64,000 nucleotides of DNA from Kistimonas asteriae (GCF_018263925.1 NZ_JAEVHF010000002.1:248001-312000), one strand, 5' to 3'. Numbered from the stretch's first letter, positions 53,961 through 64,000 are shown. Numbers and translations are program-made. Notes: a model not told the origin generated them from the sequence alone.

Positions 53961-53984
53961 AAACGGCCTGCTTACCAGGCTGTT
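53961..53984 (+). terminator. Hairpin after phoU
   Basis: AAACGGCCTG-CTTAC-... stem pairing with CAGGCTGTTT (one G-T pair), 22 bases after the phoU stop; a short T-run (TGTTT) lies within its 3' arm. Confidence 0.65.
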
Positions 53985-54127
53985 TGCTTATCTGCTACGA
54001 CCGATACCTATACCTGCATGAGCATTTAGACGTGAGTCCCTCATAACAAACAAATCTGGAATACACTTTATAGAATGTAACCCGGAGATGTCCTTAGTAC
54101 CGGTAAGGCCGACAGGATGTCTCTGAT

Positions 54128-56311
54128 ATGCAACGTGTTTCGGACAAACCATATAACTATAAGCTGAATGGACGAGGCGCAGAGCACCTTGATCCGTTGC
54201 TGGACTGCCTTGTTATTGTCACGCGGCTGCTGGGGCATCCTGTCAGCGCTGAAGCATTACAGCAGGGACTACCTTTACAGCAGAACTGTTTGAATGCGCC
54301 TTTGTTTATCCGTGCAGCCGAGCAGGCAGGGTTCTCTGCACGTTTAATAAAGACGCAGCTGCATGAAATCTCTCCGCTTGTTACCCCCGTTGTTTTATTG
54401 CTGAAAGACGGTCGTGCCTGTGTGATGACGGCGATTGATCGTGGTCGTAAAAAAGCACGGATTATCCAGCCGGAATCGGGAGAAGGGAGCCGTGATGTCA
54501 CCTTTGCGCAGCTTGAGCATGAATACACAGGGCATGCATTTTTTATCCGCGAACAATACCGTTATGACGAACGGGCAGAGGCGAATCTGAATGTTCGCTC
54601 CCGCCATTGGTTCTGGGGAACACTGGTTCGTTCCTGGCGGATTTACCGGGATGTACTGCTGGCCTCTGCGTTGATCAACCTGTTTGCTGTCGTCAGCCCG
54701 CTGTTTGTGATGAATGTTTATGACCGAGTCGTACCCAATAATGCCATTGATACGCTCTGGGTGCTGGCGATTGGTGCACTGGTTGTATTCAGTTTTGATA
54801 CGGTGATGAAACTGCTGCGGAGTCACTTTATTGATCTGGCCGGCAAAAAATCTGACATCCTGCTCTCATCGCGCATCTTTTCCCGTGTCATGGGCATGAC
54901 GATGGCCAACCGGCCTCAGTCGGTTGGCGCCTTTGCACGTAAGTTGCAGGACTTTGAAAGTATTCGTGAATTTATCACCTCATCGACGGTGACAGCACTA
55001 GTGGATCTGCCTTTTGCTCTGCTGTTGTTGATGGTGATGGGTTTCATTGGGGGGCCGCTGATTACTGTCCCTCTGACCGGCATGGCACTGATTGCCCTCT
55101 ATGGCCTGATGATTCAACGGCCGTTGGCCAAAACTATTGATAACACTGTCCGGGCATCAGGCCAGAAGAATGCCATGCTGATCGAGAGTCTTTCAGGGCT
55201 TGAGTCCATCCGTGCGGCGCGGGCCGAGGGTGAACTGCAGGGGCGCTGGGAAAAAAGTGTCGGTCATATTGCCCGCTGGAGTGCCCGCAGCAAGCTCCTG
55301 ACAGCTTCAACCGGTGTGGTTGTGGGGTTTGTGCAACAGCTGGTGACGGTCGCGCTGATTGTGGCTGGCGTGTACTTGATTATGAAAGGCGAGTTAAGCA
55401 TGGGGGGACTGATTGCTTCTGTGATGCTGGCTGGCCGCTGTCTGACGCCCATGGCGCAAATCGCTTCACTGTCGACCCGCTACAACCAGGCTCGTGCGGC
55501 GCTGACGGAACTGAATAATGTTATGCAGCAACCGCTTGAAAAGCCTGAGGAAAAACAGTTTGTCCACAGGTCGCGGCTACAGGGGCAGATTGCGTTTACC
55601 CATGTCTCTTTCCAATACCCAAAACAGCAGGGAAAAGCGCTGGATGATGTCAGCTTCTCCATCAGTCCGGGAGAAAAGGTCGGCATTATCGGTCGAAGCG
55701 GTTCTGGCAAGACGACGCTGAATCGCCTGTTGCTGGGGTTATATCAGTCGGCATCCGGCGCAGTACAGTTTGACGGCTTGGACAGTCGTCAGATTGATCC
55801 GTCCGATCTCCGCCGCAACATCGGTACGCTCCTGCAGGACAGCAGTCTGTTTTATGGCAGTGTCCGGGACAACATCACCATGGGCGCCGGATTTGTGGAA
55901 GATGCAGCCCTGCTGGGGGCTGCAGAAATTGCCGGGGTGATGGATTTCGTCCGGCATCACCCGGAAGGGTTGGAGATGCCGGTCGGGGAGCGGGGCGCCA
56001 ACCTGTCTGGCGGGCAGCGGCAGTGTGTAGCGTTGGCTCGGGCGTTGATCACCGATCCACCGATCCTGCTGCTGGATGAGCCCTGCACCACGCTGGACAA
56101 CACCAGTGAATACCTGGTCAGGCAGAGACTAAAGCAATATCTCCAGAGTAAGACGCTCATTATGGTCACGCACAAAGGGACGATGTTGGAGCTCGTTGAT
56201 CGGTTGATCGTGCTGGATCATGGCAAGGTGATCGCTGATGGGCCGAAGCAGCAGGTGCTGCAGTCTTTGGCGGCCTCTGTACCACCGGCAGCGCAGGAGA
56301 CTCGGTCATGA
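54128..56311 (+). CDS. Type I secretion ABC transporter (LapB-type permease/ATPase)
   Basis: 727 residues. The N-terminal C39-like domain (about 20-145) lacks the catalytic cysteine, as in transporters for RTX adhesins. Next come six membrane helices (about 165-440) and an ATPase domain with Walker A GRSGSGKTT, signature NLSGGQRQCVALARAL and Walker B ILLLDEP. It exports large adhesins directly to the cell surface. AGGATG precedes the ATG, and the stop overlaps the HlyD gene (ATGA). The adjacent giant gene is the obvious cargo. Confidence 0.94.
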   Translation: MQRVSDKPYNYKLNGRGAEHLDPLLDCLVIVTRLLGHPVSAEALQQGLPLQQNCLNAPLFIRAAEQAGFSARLIKTQLHEISPLVTPVVLLLKDGRACVMTAIDRGRKKARIIQPESGEGSRDVTFAQLEHEYTGHAFFIREQYRYDERAEANLNVRSRHWFWGTLVRSWRIYRDVLLASALINLFAVVSPLFVMNVYDRVVPNNAIDTLWVLAIGALVVFSFDTVMKLLRSHFIDLAGKKSDILLSSRIFSRVMGMTMANRPQSVGAFARKLQDFESIREFITSSTVTALVDLPFALLLLMVMGFIGGPLITVPLTGMALIALYGLMIQRPLAKTIDNTVRASGQKNAMLIESLSGLESIRAARAEGELQGRWEKSVGHIARWSARSKLLTASTGVVVGFVQQLVTVALIVAGVYLIMKGELSMGGLIASVMLAGRCLTPMAQIASLSTRYNQARAALTELNNVMQQPLEKPEEKQFVHRSRLQGQIAFTHVSFQYPKQQGKALDDVSFSISPGEKVGIIGRSGSGKTTLNRLLLGLYQSASGAVQFDGLDSRQIDPSDLRRNIGTLLQDSSLFYGSVRDNITMGAGFVEDAALLGAAEIAGVMDFVRHHPEGLEMPVGERGANLSGGQRQCVALARALITDPPILLLDEPCTTLDNTSEYLVRQRLKQYLQSKTLIMVTHKGTMLELVDRLIVLDHGKVIADGPKQQVLQSLAASVPPAAQETRS

Positions 56312-57708
56312 TCAAGACACCTGCGCGGCCTGCAACCAAGTCCCGCAAGCCGGTTCCAAAGCGTAATACAAGGAATACCCGAAAGCCGAACGTGCGTCGG
56401 GATTCGGCAGACCTGCAGTATATGGCGGATATCCACGCGGCTCAGCTGCAGGATGCACCCGTCGGAGCACGCGCATTGCTGTGGTTGGGATTGGTCGCTG
56501 TGCTCGCCGTGCTCACGTGGATGGGATGGGCGCAACTCGATGAAATAACCCGTGGCAATGGCAAGGTGGTTCCCTCTTCACGATTGCAGGTGGTGCAGAA
56601 CCTGGAAGGGGGCATACTGGATGCGATCTATGTGTCGGAAGGCGATCAGGTTGAAGTTGGCCAGACCTTGATGCACCTCGATGAAATTCGCTTTTCATCT
56701 TCCCTGCAGGAAGCGGAAGTAGAGTATTACAGTATTCTGGCAACGATCGCGCGCTTGCGGGCAGAAGCGGAGCAGCGACCGCTCATTTTCCCCCGGGCGC
56801 TGGACCGCTTCCCTGCTTCCAGGGATCGGGAGCAGGCGCTTTATCGTAGCCGTCGGCAGAGCCTGGAAACCAGCCTGACCATTGTTCAAGAGCAGACTGA
56901 GCAGCAGGAGCAGGCATTGCGAGCCCTGCGAAGCCGGCGCGCGCACCTGCAGAAGAGCTACGAGCTCAGTCGCAAGGAGTTGGAACTGACTCGCCCGATG
57001 GCTGAAAAGGGCGTGATCTCTGAAGTAGAACTGCTTCAGCTGAAGCAGAAAGTGAATGATCTACTTTCTGAGCTGCGCAATGCCGAACTGGATATGCCCC
57101 GGCTGAGCTCAACGTTGGAGGAAAACCGGGCACGAGAACGGGATGTGTTGCTGGATTTTCAGGAGCAGGCCCGCGAAACGCTGCGAGAGAACGAGATCCG
57201 GTTGGCGCGAATGACGGAATCCCGGAAATCCCTGCGTGACCAGGTGACCCGGCGACAGGTTAAGTCACTGGTCAAGGGTGTCATCAAGAAAGTCCATGTG
57301 AATACGATTGGTGGTGTCGTGCAGCCAGGCATGGATCTGGTGGAGATTGTTCCGTTGCAGGATCACCTGCTGGTTGAAACCATGATCGCACCCAAGGACA
57401 TCGCCTTTCTGAGGAAGGAACTGGATGCGGTGGTCAAGCTGACCGCGTATGACTTCGCCATCTACGGCGGTCTCCAGGGGAAGGTTGATCACATCAGTGC
57501 GGATACGATTACCAATGAGCAGGGCGAGAGTTTTTATCTCGTTCGCATCCGCACCGATCGGAACTGGCTGGGAACGGCAGAAAAACCCTTGCACATTATT
57601 CCTGGCATGGTGGCCAGCGTGGATATCATCACCGGCAAGAAAACCGTGCTCGACTATCTTCTCAAGCCCGTGCTCAGGGCCAAGGCCAACGCACTCACCG
57701 AACGCTGA
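56308..57708 (+). CDS. HlyD-family membrane fusion protein (LapC-type)
   Basis: 466 residues: a basic cytoplasmic N-terminus, one membrane helix (ALLWLGLVAVLAVLTWMGWA), the split lipoyl motif beginning NLEGGILDAIYVSEGDQV, a long coiled coil (about 160-320) and the second lipoyl half plus barrel (KKVHVNTIGGVVQPGMDLVEIVP). It links the ABC exporter with an outer-membrane TolC/LapE channel, which is not encoded in this window. Confidence 0.95.
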   Translation: MIKTPARPATKSRKPVPKRNTRNTRKPNVRRDSADLQYMADIHAAQLQDAPVGARALLWLGLVAVLAVLTWMGWAQLDEITRGNGKVVPSSRLQVVQNLEGGILDAIYVSEGDQVEVGQTLMHLDEIRFSSSLQEAEVEYYSILATIARLRAEAEQRPLIFPRALDRFPASRDREQALYRSRRQSLETSLTIVQEQTEQQEQALRALRSRRAHLQKSYELSRKELELTRPMAEKGVISEVELLQLKQKVNDLLSELRNAELDMPRLSSTLEENRARERDVLLDFQEQARETLRENEIRLARMTESRKSLRDQVTRRQVKSLVKGVIKKVHVNTIGGVVQPGMDLVEIVPLQDHLLVETMIAPKDIAFLRKELDAVVKLTAYDFAIYGGLQGKVDHISADTITNEQGESFYLVRIRTDRNWLGTAEKPLHIIPGMVASVDIITGKKTVLDYLLKPVLRAKANALTER

Positions 57709-57839
57709 GCCGGATACGGTTCAGCTTTTATCGCCGCCGTCGATCTCTATTGCAATACGCATCAATGGGTCCTGAGTCCCCACCGCGCTTGAATGGTGGA
57801 GGGTCAGGCAAAGCCATGCTTCAGGGATTGGGGTGAACG

Positions 57840-60800
57840 ATGGCCAGACAGATCGAATCGAAGGCCGGTTTTTCCGGCATCATCATGACGGTGGTCGGTG
57901 AGCTGAACATGCTGGGCAAGGATGGAGATATCCTGCCGCTGGTTCCCGGTGATCGTATTTACCCTGGGGATATGGTTCGGACGGGGCCGGAAAGTCTGGC
58001 CAGAATCAAACTGATGGATGGCGAGATCGTTGAACTCCAGAGCAACAGCCTGTTCAGTGCGGCCTTGCCTGGCGAGGGAATGCCAGAGCCTGATGCCACA
58101 GTGGCTGACCCTGCTCCTGTCTGGCAACCTGCTACCCCGAATCTGGCCAAGCCTGTGGCAAAGCAGCCTGTAAAAGAACCGGTTGCAGAGAACCCGTTCC
58201 GTGAATGGTGGGAAGAGGAGGACGACCTGCATCTGGAAGCCGTTCGCTTAGGGATGGATCAGTTCCGTGAGCAGGTTTCACCCAGTGTGCCTAACCCTCG
58301 ATTGTCGGATTACAGCGGTCTGTCCGGTATCAGTGCTGGTGATGAGCAGGAAAACCTGCTGACCAGCCCGCTCTATTTTGACCTTTACAAGGATCAATCC
58401 ATACCACCGGTTGTTGTGCCGCCAGTACTGGGTGTTTCACCATTGGTTTATCTGGACGTCACCAATGGAGTGAATCGTGATTATGCGGTGGCCTTCACGG
58501 AGGGGGATGCTGATGAAAGCGTCAGTGCTGCCAGCAATTGGATTCTTGAGGTGGATGATTATCCCACCGCAGGTGTCGACGAGTTGATGGCCAGTGCCAC
58601 TGTCACGATCAGGACCCCGTTGACGGGAGACCAGCTGACAGTTAATACCGGAGGCCTGCCGTCTGGTATCACTGCCGTACTGAACAGCGGTGGCACACAG
58701 GTTACCCTGAGTGGCAGTGCGTCGGCCTCGGACTATGAAGAGGCGTTGAAACAGATCCGCTTCAGCAATACCAGTGAAAATCCGGTACCAGGTGCTGATA
58801 CCAGCCGGGATGTTGAGATCGCTGTGGTGGTTTCTGATTCCCGCAGCCAGAACAGCGAGGAAGCGGTAACGACAGTTACCCTGACGGAAGATAATGATTT
58901 CTCAGTCGTGGATCTGTCGCTGGCTTTACCCGGCGATGGTTTCAGCGTCAACTTTATCGAGGCGGATGATGCCACTGGGACACCGGCGGATATCGACAGT
59001 GCCGCTGTTGCATTGGTGGATAACGACATTCAGATTACGGATGTTGATGATACCTTGCTGACGTCGGCAGTGATCCAGATCGTCAACGCCAGAGCAGAAG
59101 ACCAGCTGCAAAGTATCGGGACACTGCCGGCCGGTATTGCCGCGGGCACCTACTTCTTTGATGCGATTACCGGTGTTGGAACGTTTGTTTTGTCAGCGGC
59201 TGCCGGTGCCTCTCTGGATGATTTTGAAACAGCATTACAAACCCTGCATTACACCAATACCAGTGATGCGCCAGATACAACGGCCAGAACGATTTCTATC
59301 GTCGTAACCGATGAAACAGCCTCTGCGGCGACATTCACCCCCTTCTCTCCACCGGATCTGACCCTGACGCCACTCGTCAACCAGTCCGTCGTTGTGGTAC
59401 CCAGCGGCACGGCGGTGACCGATGTGACCGATGGCCTGCAGTTCAGTGCAACGGTGGAGATCCTGAATGGCATGACAGACGATGTGCTGGAATTTCCCGC
59501 CGGTACGACGCTGCCGAATGACATTACCGCAACCTATGATGCTGACACCTACGTCATGACGCTGATATCCCTGACCGGGTCTACGCCGGAGCAGTTCCAG
59601 ACTGCACTGGAGTCCATCCTCTATGCCAGCAATGCGGATGCTGGCAGCTTTGATAATACTGACCGGAATATCCATATCACATTGATAGACAAATCGTTCA
59701 GTACACCGGTATCAACTACGGTCACGGTCATTCCGGTCAATGATCTGCCAGAATCGGCTGATAAGACCCAGGCCATGTTTGAAGATCAGGCGTTGATCTT
59801 CACGCCATCGGATACCGTGATTCTCAGTGGTTTCACCTTTGGCACCGGTCAGGACACACTGCTGGTAACAGAACTGCCGACAACGGGGCGCCTGTACATC
59901 GAATATGGGACGCACCAGGAAAACATCATTGCCGGACAGGCCATCAGCAAGACGCTGATTGATAACAACCAGTTCCGCTATGAGCCGGCAGGGCATACGG
60001 CCTATAACACCGATTTCAAATTCAGGTTGCTGGATGACCAGTTATACCTGCCGGATATCACGACGTTGCCCTCGAACTCAGAGACGATTACCTACACAAC
60101 CACGGAACTGGATTTTGTGGATATCAATGGCGTGACGCAGGAGTTCATGCGCATCACCTCGCTGCCTGCTAATGGGCGGTTGTTCCTGTATGACACGGTC
60201 AATGACACGGAAACTGATGTCTCACTGGGTATGTTGATTCACCGGGATGATGTGGACGATACCAATGACCTGCGCTTGCGTTACACCGCAGATGACAGTG
60301 GTACGGTGTATCCCGGCTTTACCTACCAGCTGATGGATAACTCGGAAAGTATCAACACGATCACTGTGAGTGAGCCGGACTTCCTGTTCACGGATGTGGA
60401 TGGTGACCGGATTGACCATATTCTGATTGAAACCCTGCCTGATGAAGGCCTGCTTTACATGGATTACGGCACGTCACAGGTGTCGGTGATTCCCGGGCAA
60501 CAGATCAGCCGTACCGAGATCGAGCAGGGACTGTTGCGCTTTGCACCGGATGCCCATGAAGCCAATGTGGGCGCTAATCCGTATGCCAGTTTTACCTTCA
60601 AGGTGCATGATGGCACCGGCTATTCGGAGCAGACTCATACCTATACGATCAATGTCACCGCCCTGGTGGATGACCCGGAGAACAATGCCGTCTCTCTGAC
60701 GGCTATTGTTGAAAACAGTGACTTCATCGATGGTACGGGAGCAGATTCGCTCGATAACTGGACCGGGAATGATGCGTCGGTTTCGGCGGGCGTAGTGACG

Positions 60801-63116
60801 ATTAATCCCGGGGGCTTCATTGCCAAGAATGTGCCGGTTGCAACGACCGCACAGAAATATGTCCTGAACTTTGATTACACACCCAATGCGAGTGGTGAAA
60901 CGCTGACGATTGGCTGGTTTGGTGATCCTAATCTCAGTATTACGCTTGCGGTCGGTGGATCTGATGGTAATGGGGGGACGATTACCGCCGGTGCCAATAA
61001 TTCCATCCGGGTCGTGATGCCGTATGTGGAAGGCAGCTTTGGTGTGTCCCAGTTGCTGTTTACGGTGAACAATACCGGCGCTGGAGCGGTGACGGATGCG
61101 TATCAGCTGGATAACGTGCGGATGGTCGCTACGGCTAACGATATCTATACCGGCGCAGATATTCCGGTTGTCATTCCCAATCTTCTGACTACCGGCAGGA
61201 CGACGTTTTTTGATGATCTGGATGGTTCCGAAGAGCAGGCAGTGATTATCTATGGTCTAGCCAATGGCGCCACGGTCTGGGATGGAAAGGGTAATTCGGC
61301 CACGTTTACGGGGTCAGACACGTATCCAGGTTCAACCGATTATCTGGAGCTGGTGAACGGCACCGGACCGGATGATCAGCCGTGGGATCTCTCCACGCTG
61401 CGTGTGACGCCACCGGCTGCGAGTACGGACAACATGGTGTTGACTGTTGTTGCCGGTGCAAACGAAGGGGCGACAGATCGTACGACAGACCTGTTGAACC
61501 CTTTACTGGCTATTGCCCAGGACAGTAACGCTGAAGGGCAGGTGGGGGAATATACCGTAAATCCGGCGCCCAATGGACAGCTGGGCGCTTATGCAGAAAA
61601 CATCCTGATCACGGTGTCGCCGGTGAATACGGTCACCGGCACCAACGGGGATGAAATCATTGATGATGACACTACCAACGATGGTTCCAATCCGGCGCCC
61701 GTGAACACAACATCCGGTGATGACCTGATTAATACCGGTGGCGGGCTGGACCGCGTGACCGGTGGCGCTGGGAGTGACACGTATATTTTTAATTCCGGGA
61801 ATCTATCCCGTACCACCATAACGGACTTTGTGATTGGCGGTAATCGGTTGGCCAATCCCGGTGCGGCCACGCTACCGGCCTCACAGGCTTTTGGCTGGAC
61901 CTTTGATGGTGCGACGGATCTGGATGCCAGTGGTGGGTTTGTCATCAATATTGATGGCACAGATTACATGATTACGCAGGCAAATATGGGGGGCGCTGGC
62001 AGCTATAATGACGCGGCAGTTTTCGCGGCTGCAGTAAATGTCGCATTAACCAATGCCGGCTTGGGAGCCTCAGCGGCGGTATCAGCAGATACATCGACTG
62101 TTACTGTCACCAGTAACAGTGTCACGGCATCGGCGAAGATCACGATTTCCCCTGTCGTGGCGCTGGTACCCGCCTCCCAGGACTTCAATTTTATTTTTGA
62201 TGGCGTCAATGTGCTGGATACCAGCGGCGCAACTGATTTTGTCATTTCCATTGATGGCACGGATCAGAACATTGCTCTGGCAGCAGACAGTTATACCGAT
62301 GCCACTACCTTTATGACTGACCTTAATACGGCGTTAACGGGGCTGGGCGCCACGGCATCGGTGGTTGGTGGTACGACGGTCAGGGTCGCTAGTGGCAATA
62401 AAGGAGTTGGTGGCAGTATTGAGATTACGGCCAGTGGTTCAGCAGCAACCGCTTTGGCGAATGTTGAGCATGTTGGCAATGATGCGATCATCAGGGATGT
62501 CACGTCTTACATTGGGAGTAATTTTGTTGATGGTGTGACCGATACCATAGCTGTCAAAGTGGGTGCGACAACGACACAGCTGGATATCGGAAGCACGGCC
62601 CCGGCGGATGCTGCAGCCTTGGCGACGGCAATACAGACCGCTGCAGATGCCGCGACGCTCGGCATGACAGTCACTGAAGCCGGCGGTGAAATTACCATCA
62701 CCCATACGGCTGCAACCGATAAAGTGGAACTCTCTGTCGCCACAGCACAGGCGCTGGGTGAACTTGATGTAGCCGGTATGAATAATGTTGATCTCCCCTC
62801 GAACCTGGTTGCCAGCCCCGCAGTGACCAGCCCCGGTGGCGCTTCTGAAACCCTCTGGTTCCAGGCGATGGATGCTGCCGCCGCCAGCAACCTGACCGAA
62901 TATTTCGATATTGAAATTATTGATACCAACGGTAATGGTGCGATTGATGCCGGAGATAATCAGTCGGTCATTAAATTTAATAACAACGGCGGGGATGATT
63001 TCGGTCATGAAGTGGTGCTCGAAAACATCAACCTGTTGAATTTCGGTTCCACCAATGTGGAAATCCTCAATAATCTGATCGCTAATGGAAATATTGTAAT
63101 TGGAGATATAACCTGA
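57840..63116 (+). CDS. Giant type I-secreted adhesin-like protein
   Basis: 1758 residues. The N-terminal ~90 residues resemble the retention module of LapA-type adhesins (a GDIL-LVPGDRIYPGDMVRTG stretch, then a short DGEIVELQ). The middle (about 180-1200) is a series of beta-rich, Asp/Thr-rich cadherin- or VCBS-like repeats. Near 1310-1330 lies an RTX-like TSGDDLINTGGGLDRVTGG followed by AGSDTYIF. After it come two ~100-residue repeats sharing FDG...LD.SG and IDGTD, an EF-hand-like DTNGNGAIDAGD, and an acidic/hydrophobic C-terminal type I signal. Secretion by the two upstream gene products is expected. No LapG or LapD gene and no clear TAAG cleavage site is seen. Confidence 0.88.
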   Translation: MARQIESKAGFSGIIMTVVGELNMLGKDGDILPLVPGDRIYPGDMVRTGPESLARIKLMDGEIVELQSNSLFSAALPGEGMPEPDATVADPAPVWQPATPNLAKPVAKQPVKEPVAENPFREWWEEEDDLHLEAVRLGMDQFREQVSPSVPNPRLSDYSGLSGISAGDEQENLLTSPLYFDLYKDQSIPPVVVPPVLGVSPLVYLDVTNGVNRDYAVAFTEGDADESVSAASNWILEVDDYPTAGVDELMASATVTIRTPLTGDQLTVNTGGLPSGITAVLNSGGTQVTLSGSASASDYEEALKQIRFSNTSENPVPGADTSRDVEIAVVVSDSRSQNSEEAVTTVTLTEDNDFSVVDLSLALPGDGFSVNFIEADDATGTPADIDSAAVALVDNDIQITDVDDTLLTSAVIQIVNARAEDQLQSIGTLPAGIAAGTYFFDAITGVGTFVLSAAAGASLDDFETALQTLHYTNTSDAPDTTARTISIVVTDETASAATFTPFSPPDLTLTPLVNQSVVVVPSGTAVTDVTDGLQFSATVEILNGMTDDVLEFPAGTTLPNDITATYDADTYVMTLISLTGSTPEQFQTALESILYASNADAGSFDNTDRNIHITLIDKSFSTPVSTTVTVIPVNDLPESADKTQAMFEDQALIFTPSDTVILSGFTFGTGQDTLLVTELPTTGRLYIEYGTHQENIIAGQAISKTLIDNNQFRYEPAGHTAYNTDFKFRLLDDQLYLPDITTLPSNSETITYTTTELDFVDINGVTQEFMRITSLPANGRLFLYDTVNDTETDVSLGMLIHRDDVDDTNDLRLRYTADDSGTVYPGFTYQLMDNSESINTITVSEPDFLFTDVDGDRIDHILIETLPDEGLLYMDYGTSQVSVIPGQQISRTEIEQGLLRFAPDAHEANVGANPYASFTFKVHDGTGYSEQTHTYTINVTALVDDPENNAVSLTAIVENSDFIDGTGADSLDNWTGNDASVSAGVVTINPGGFIAKNVPVATTAQKYVLNFDYTPNASGETLTIGWFGDPNLSITLAVGGSDGNGGTITAGANNSIRVVMPYVEGSFGVSQLLFTVNNTGAGAVTDAYQLDNVRMVATANDIYTGADIPVVIPNLLTTGRTTFFDDLDGSEEQAVIIYGLANGATVWDGKGNSATFTGSDTYPGSTDYLELVNGTGPDDQPWDLSTLRVTPPAASTDNMVLTVVAGANEGATDRTTDLLNPLLAIAQDSNAEGQVGEYTVNPAPNGQLGAYAENILITVSPVNTVTGTNGDEIIDDDTTNDGSNPAPVNTTSGDDLINTGGGLDRVTGGAGSDTYIFNSGNLSRTTITDFVIGGNRLANPGAATLPASQAFGWTFDGATDLDASGGFVINIDGTDYMITQANMGGAGSYNDAAVFAAAVNVALTNAGLGASAAVSADTSTVTVTSNSVTASAKITISPVVALVPASQDFNFIFDGVNVLDTSGATDFVISIDGTDQNIALAADSYTDATTFMTDLNTALTGLGATASVVGGTTVRVASGNKGVGGSIEITASGSAATALANVEHVGNDAIIRDVTSYIGSNFVDGVTDTIAVKVGATTTQLDIGSTAPADAAALATAIQTAADAATLGMTVTEAGGEITITHTAATDKVELSVATAQALGELDVAGMNNVDLPSNLVASPAVTSPGGASETLWFQAMDAAAASNLTEYFDIEIIDTNGNGAIDAGDNQSVIKFNNNGGDDFGHEVVLENINLLNFGSTNVEILNNLIANGNIVIGDIT

Positions 63117-63171
63117 TCTTGCATAACAGAATGAGGTTGATCTGAGAAAGCATAATAGCTAAGAGGCTAAT

Positions 63172-64000
63172 ATGAGTATACGTGATATGGGTACTGGTTC
63201 TGTCATGATTTCAGGGCGGGATGCTACGAAGATGGCTGTCAAAGGTGATGTGAAACTTAACTTTGTTGAAAAAATAAAGGCTTTCTTTGGAGGAAAAGTT
63301 TGTGTAGAAGTGAGTGATGCGGAAGGTTATTTGAAAGCCTGCTATGAAAAGGGAAAAATTGAGAATGTAAGCCAGAGTCTTCTTGAGAACTTATGCATTA
63401 CTGATAGGCGTGTGGCGGTTGTTGATGATGATGATGGTGATGGTGATGTTGGTGTTGATAAACATTTTCCTATTGGAAGTAAGGAAAGGGATGTGCATCG
63501 AGCGCAAAACATAAGCTTGAATTATCAACAATACGCTGTTGCCTACCACGGAGCCTCTGAATATATTGATAATGACGGTGAAGCGGATAAGAGTATAGAT
63601 AGTTTTTCGAAAGACCTTGTAAAACAAATAAACAGCCATATCTTTAGTGATAATTACGACGAGAGTTCAATCGATGATTTTGTGGAAGGGCTTGTATCGG
63701 CTAAGCAGCTTTGTGTTGCTAAAGAGTATTTGGATTGTACTAAATCTGCTTATTGGAATGTTCCTGATGAATGGAAGGACAGTTTTTCACGACTCTATGC
63801 TCAAGTGTCTGAAAAATTAAAAGGGTTAGAGATACCATCACTTGAAAATGCAGAGGGAACGAATAGTAACGAAGAGCTGTATTTTCAAATTCGAGGGTTG
63901 TTTTCGTATGATTTCTTTATTGGTCGTGAATATATGGGTGATACAGATAAGAATATTAGGAGTTTTATAGAGAGTGTAGAAGACGCTGCTCAGCTAGGTA
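63172..64000 (+). CDS. Hypothetical protein, AT-rich, truncated by the window end
   Basis: Open from ATG 63172 (AGAGG upstream) to the last base, at least 276 residues with no stop. It is acidic, with an Asp run (DDDDGDGDVGVD, about residues 87-98), and otherwise looks soluble and helical. No family or signal peptide recognised. It begins 55 bases after the adhesin stop but differs in base composition, resembling the AT-rich ankyrin and SET-like genes, so it may be accessory or effector-like. Confidence 0.7.
   Translation, partial: MSIRDMGTGSVMISGRDATKMAVKGDVKLNFVEKIKAFFGGKVCVEVSDAEGYLKACYEKGKIENVSQSLLENLCITDRRVAVVDDDDGDGDVGVDKHFPIGSKERDVHRAQNISLNYQQYAVAYHGASEYIDNDGEADKSIDSFSKDLVKQINSHIFSDNYDESSIDDFVEGLVSAKQLCVAKEYLDCTKSAYWNVPDEWKDSFSRLYAQVSEKLKGLEIPSLENAEGTNSNEELYFQIRGLFSYDFFIGREYMGDTDKNIRSFIESVEDAAQLG

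Overview
The window looks like a chromosomal segment of a marine or host-associated gammaproteobacterium. It combines Pseudomonas/Oceanospirillales-type housekeeping genes (serA next to a D-2-hydroxyglutarate dehydrogenase, a pst operon with a long pstC, a LapB/LapC-type secretion pair, oligopeptidase B, a TRAP transporter) with AT-rich genes of eukaryotic flavour: ankyrin repeats, a SET-like domain and C2H2 zinc fingers. That mix suggests an Endozoicomonas-like symbiont. The taxonomic guess is inference only.

Layout. 1-8 kb: a defence island with the end of hsdR, an HNH nuclease gene, hsdM, hsdS, an Mrr-type endonuclease and an Abi_2/HEPN gene. It is followed by an orphan phage terminase small-subunit gene and a tRNA-Arg(CCG) whose 3' end faces the island, the usual geometry of tRNA-targeted integration. 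9-24 kb: core genes (periplasmic binding protein, cytochrome c5, YbaK, hemerythrin, DUF885 peptidase-like lipoprotein, periplasmic Prx6, PdxH, nucleoside hydrolase). 25-34 kb: a polyamine/beta-alanine catabolic cluster (puuB-puuC diverging from an omega-aminotransferase and mmsA), flanked by AT-rich accessory genes and two ~93-bp MITE-like elements. 34-46 kb: serA/D2HGDH, FAH hydrolase, ptrB, a PpiC isomerase, yciA and TRAP permeases. 46-54 kb: pstS, a C2H2 zinc-finger gene on the opposite strand, then pstC-pstA-pstB-phoU. 54-64 kb: a type I secretion ATPase and adaptor, a 1758-residue exported adhesin-like protein, and the start of an AT-rich unknown gene.

Main discovery. Three intergenic regions (about 14.95-15.32, 22.73-23.16 and 24.23-24.66 kb) share one architecture. 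Each has TGTTACC, a GTTAC/GTAAC inverted repeat, about 75 bp, then a sigma-54 promoter (TGGCAC-N5-CTGYW) at exact -24/-12 spacing. A predicted transcript follows, starting CACAA and carrying long (AAN)n arrays, then a long-range stem with a compensatory base change, then a Rho-independent terminator. This matches the logic of the Pseudomonas CbrB/RpoN-driven CrcZ/CrcY/CrcX RNAs, which titrate Hfq/Crc through AAnAAnAA motifs. The same (AAN)n motifs lie at the ribosome-binding sites of puuB, the omega-aminotransferase and dctQ in this window. Decoy RNAs and probable repressed targets are therefore visible together: a candidate, probably undescribed, triplicated carbon-catabolite-repression RNA family outside Pseudomonas.

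Limits: no database search was possible. Start sites were chosen by eye from Shine-Dalgarno spacing, and the RNA 5' ends are inferred from promoter geometry.
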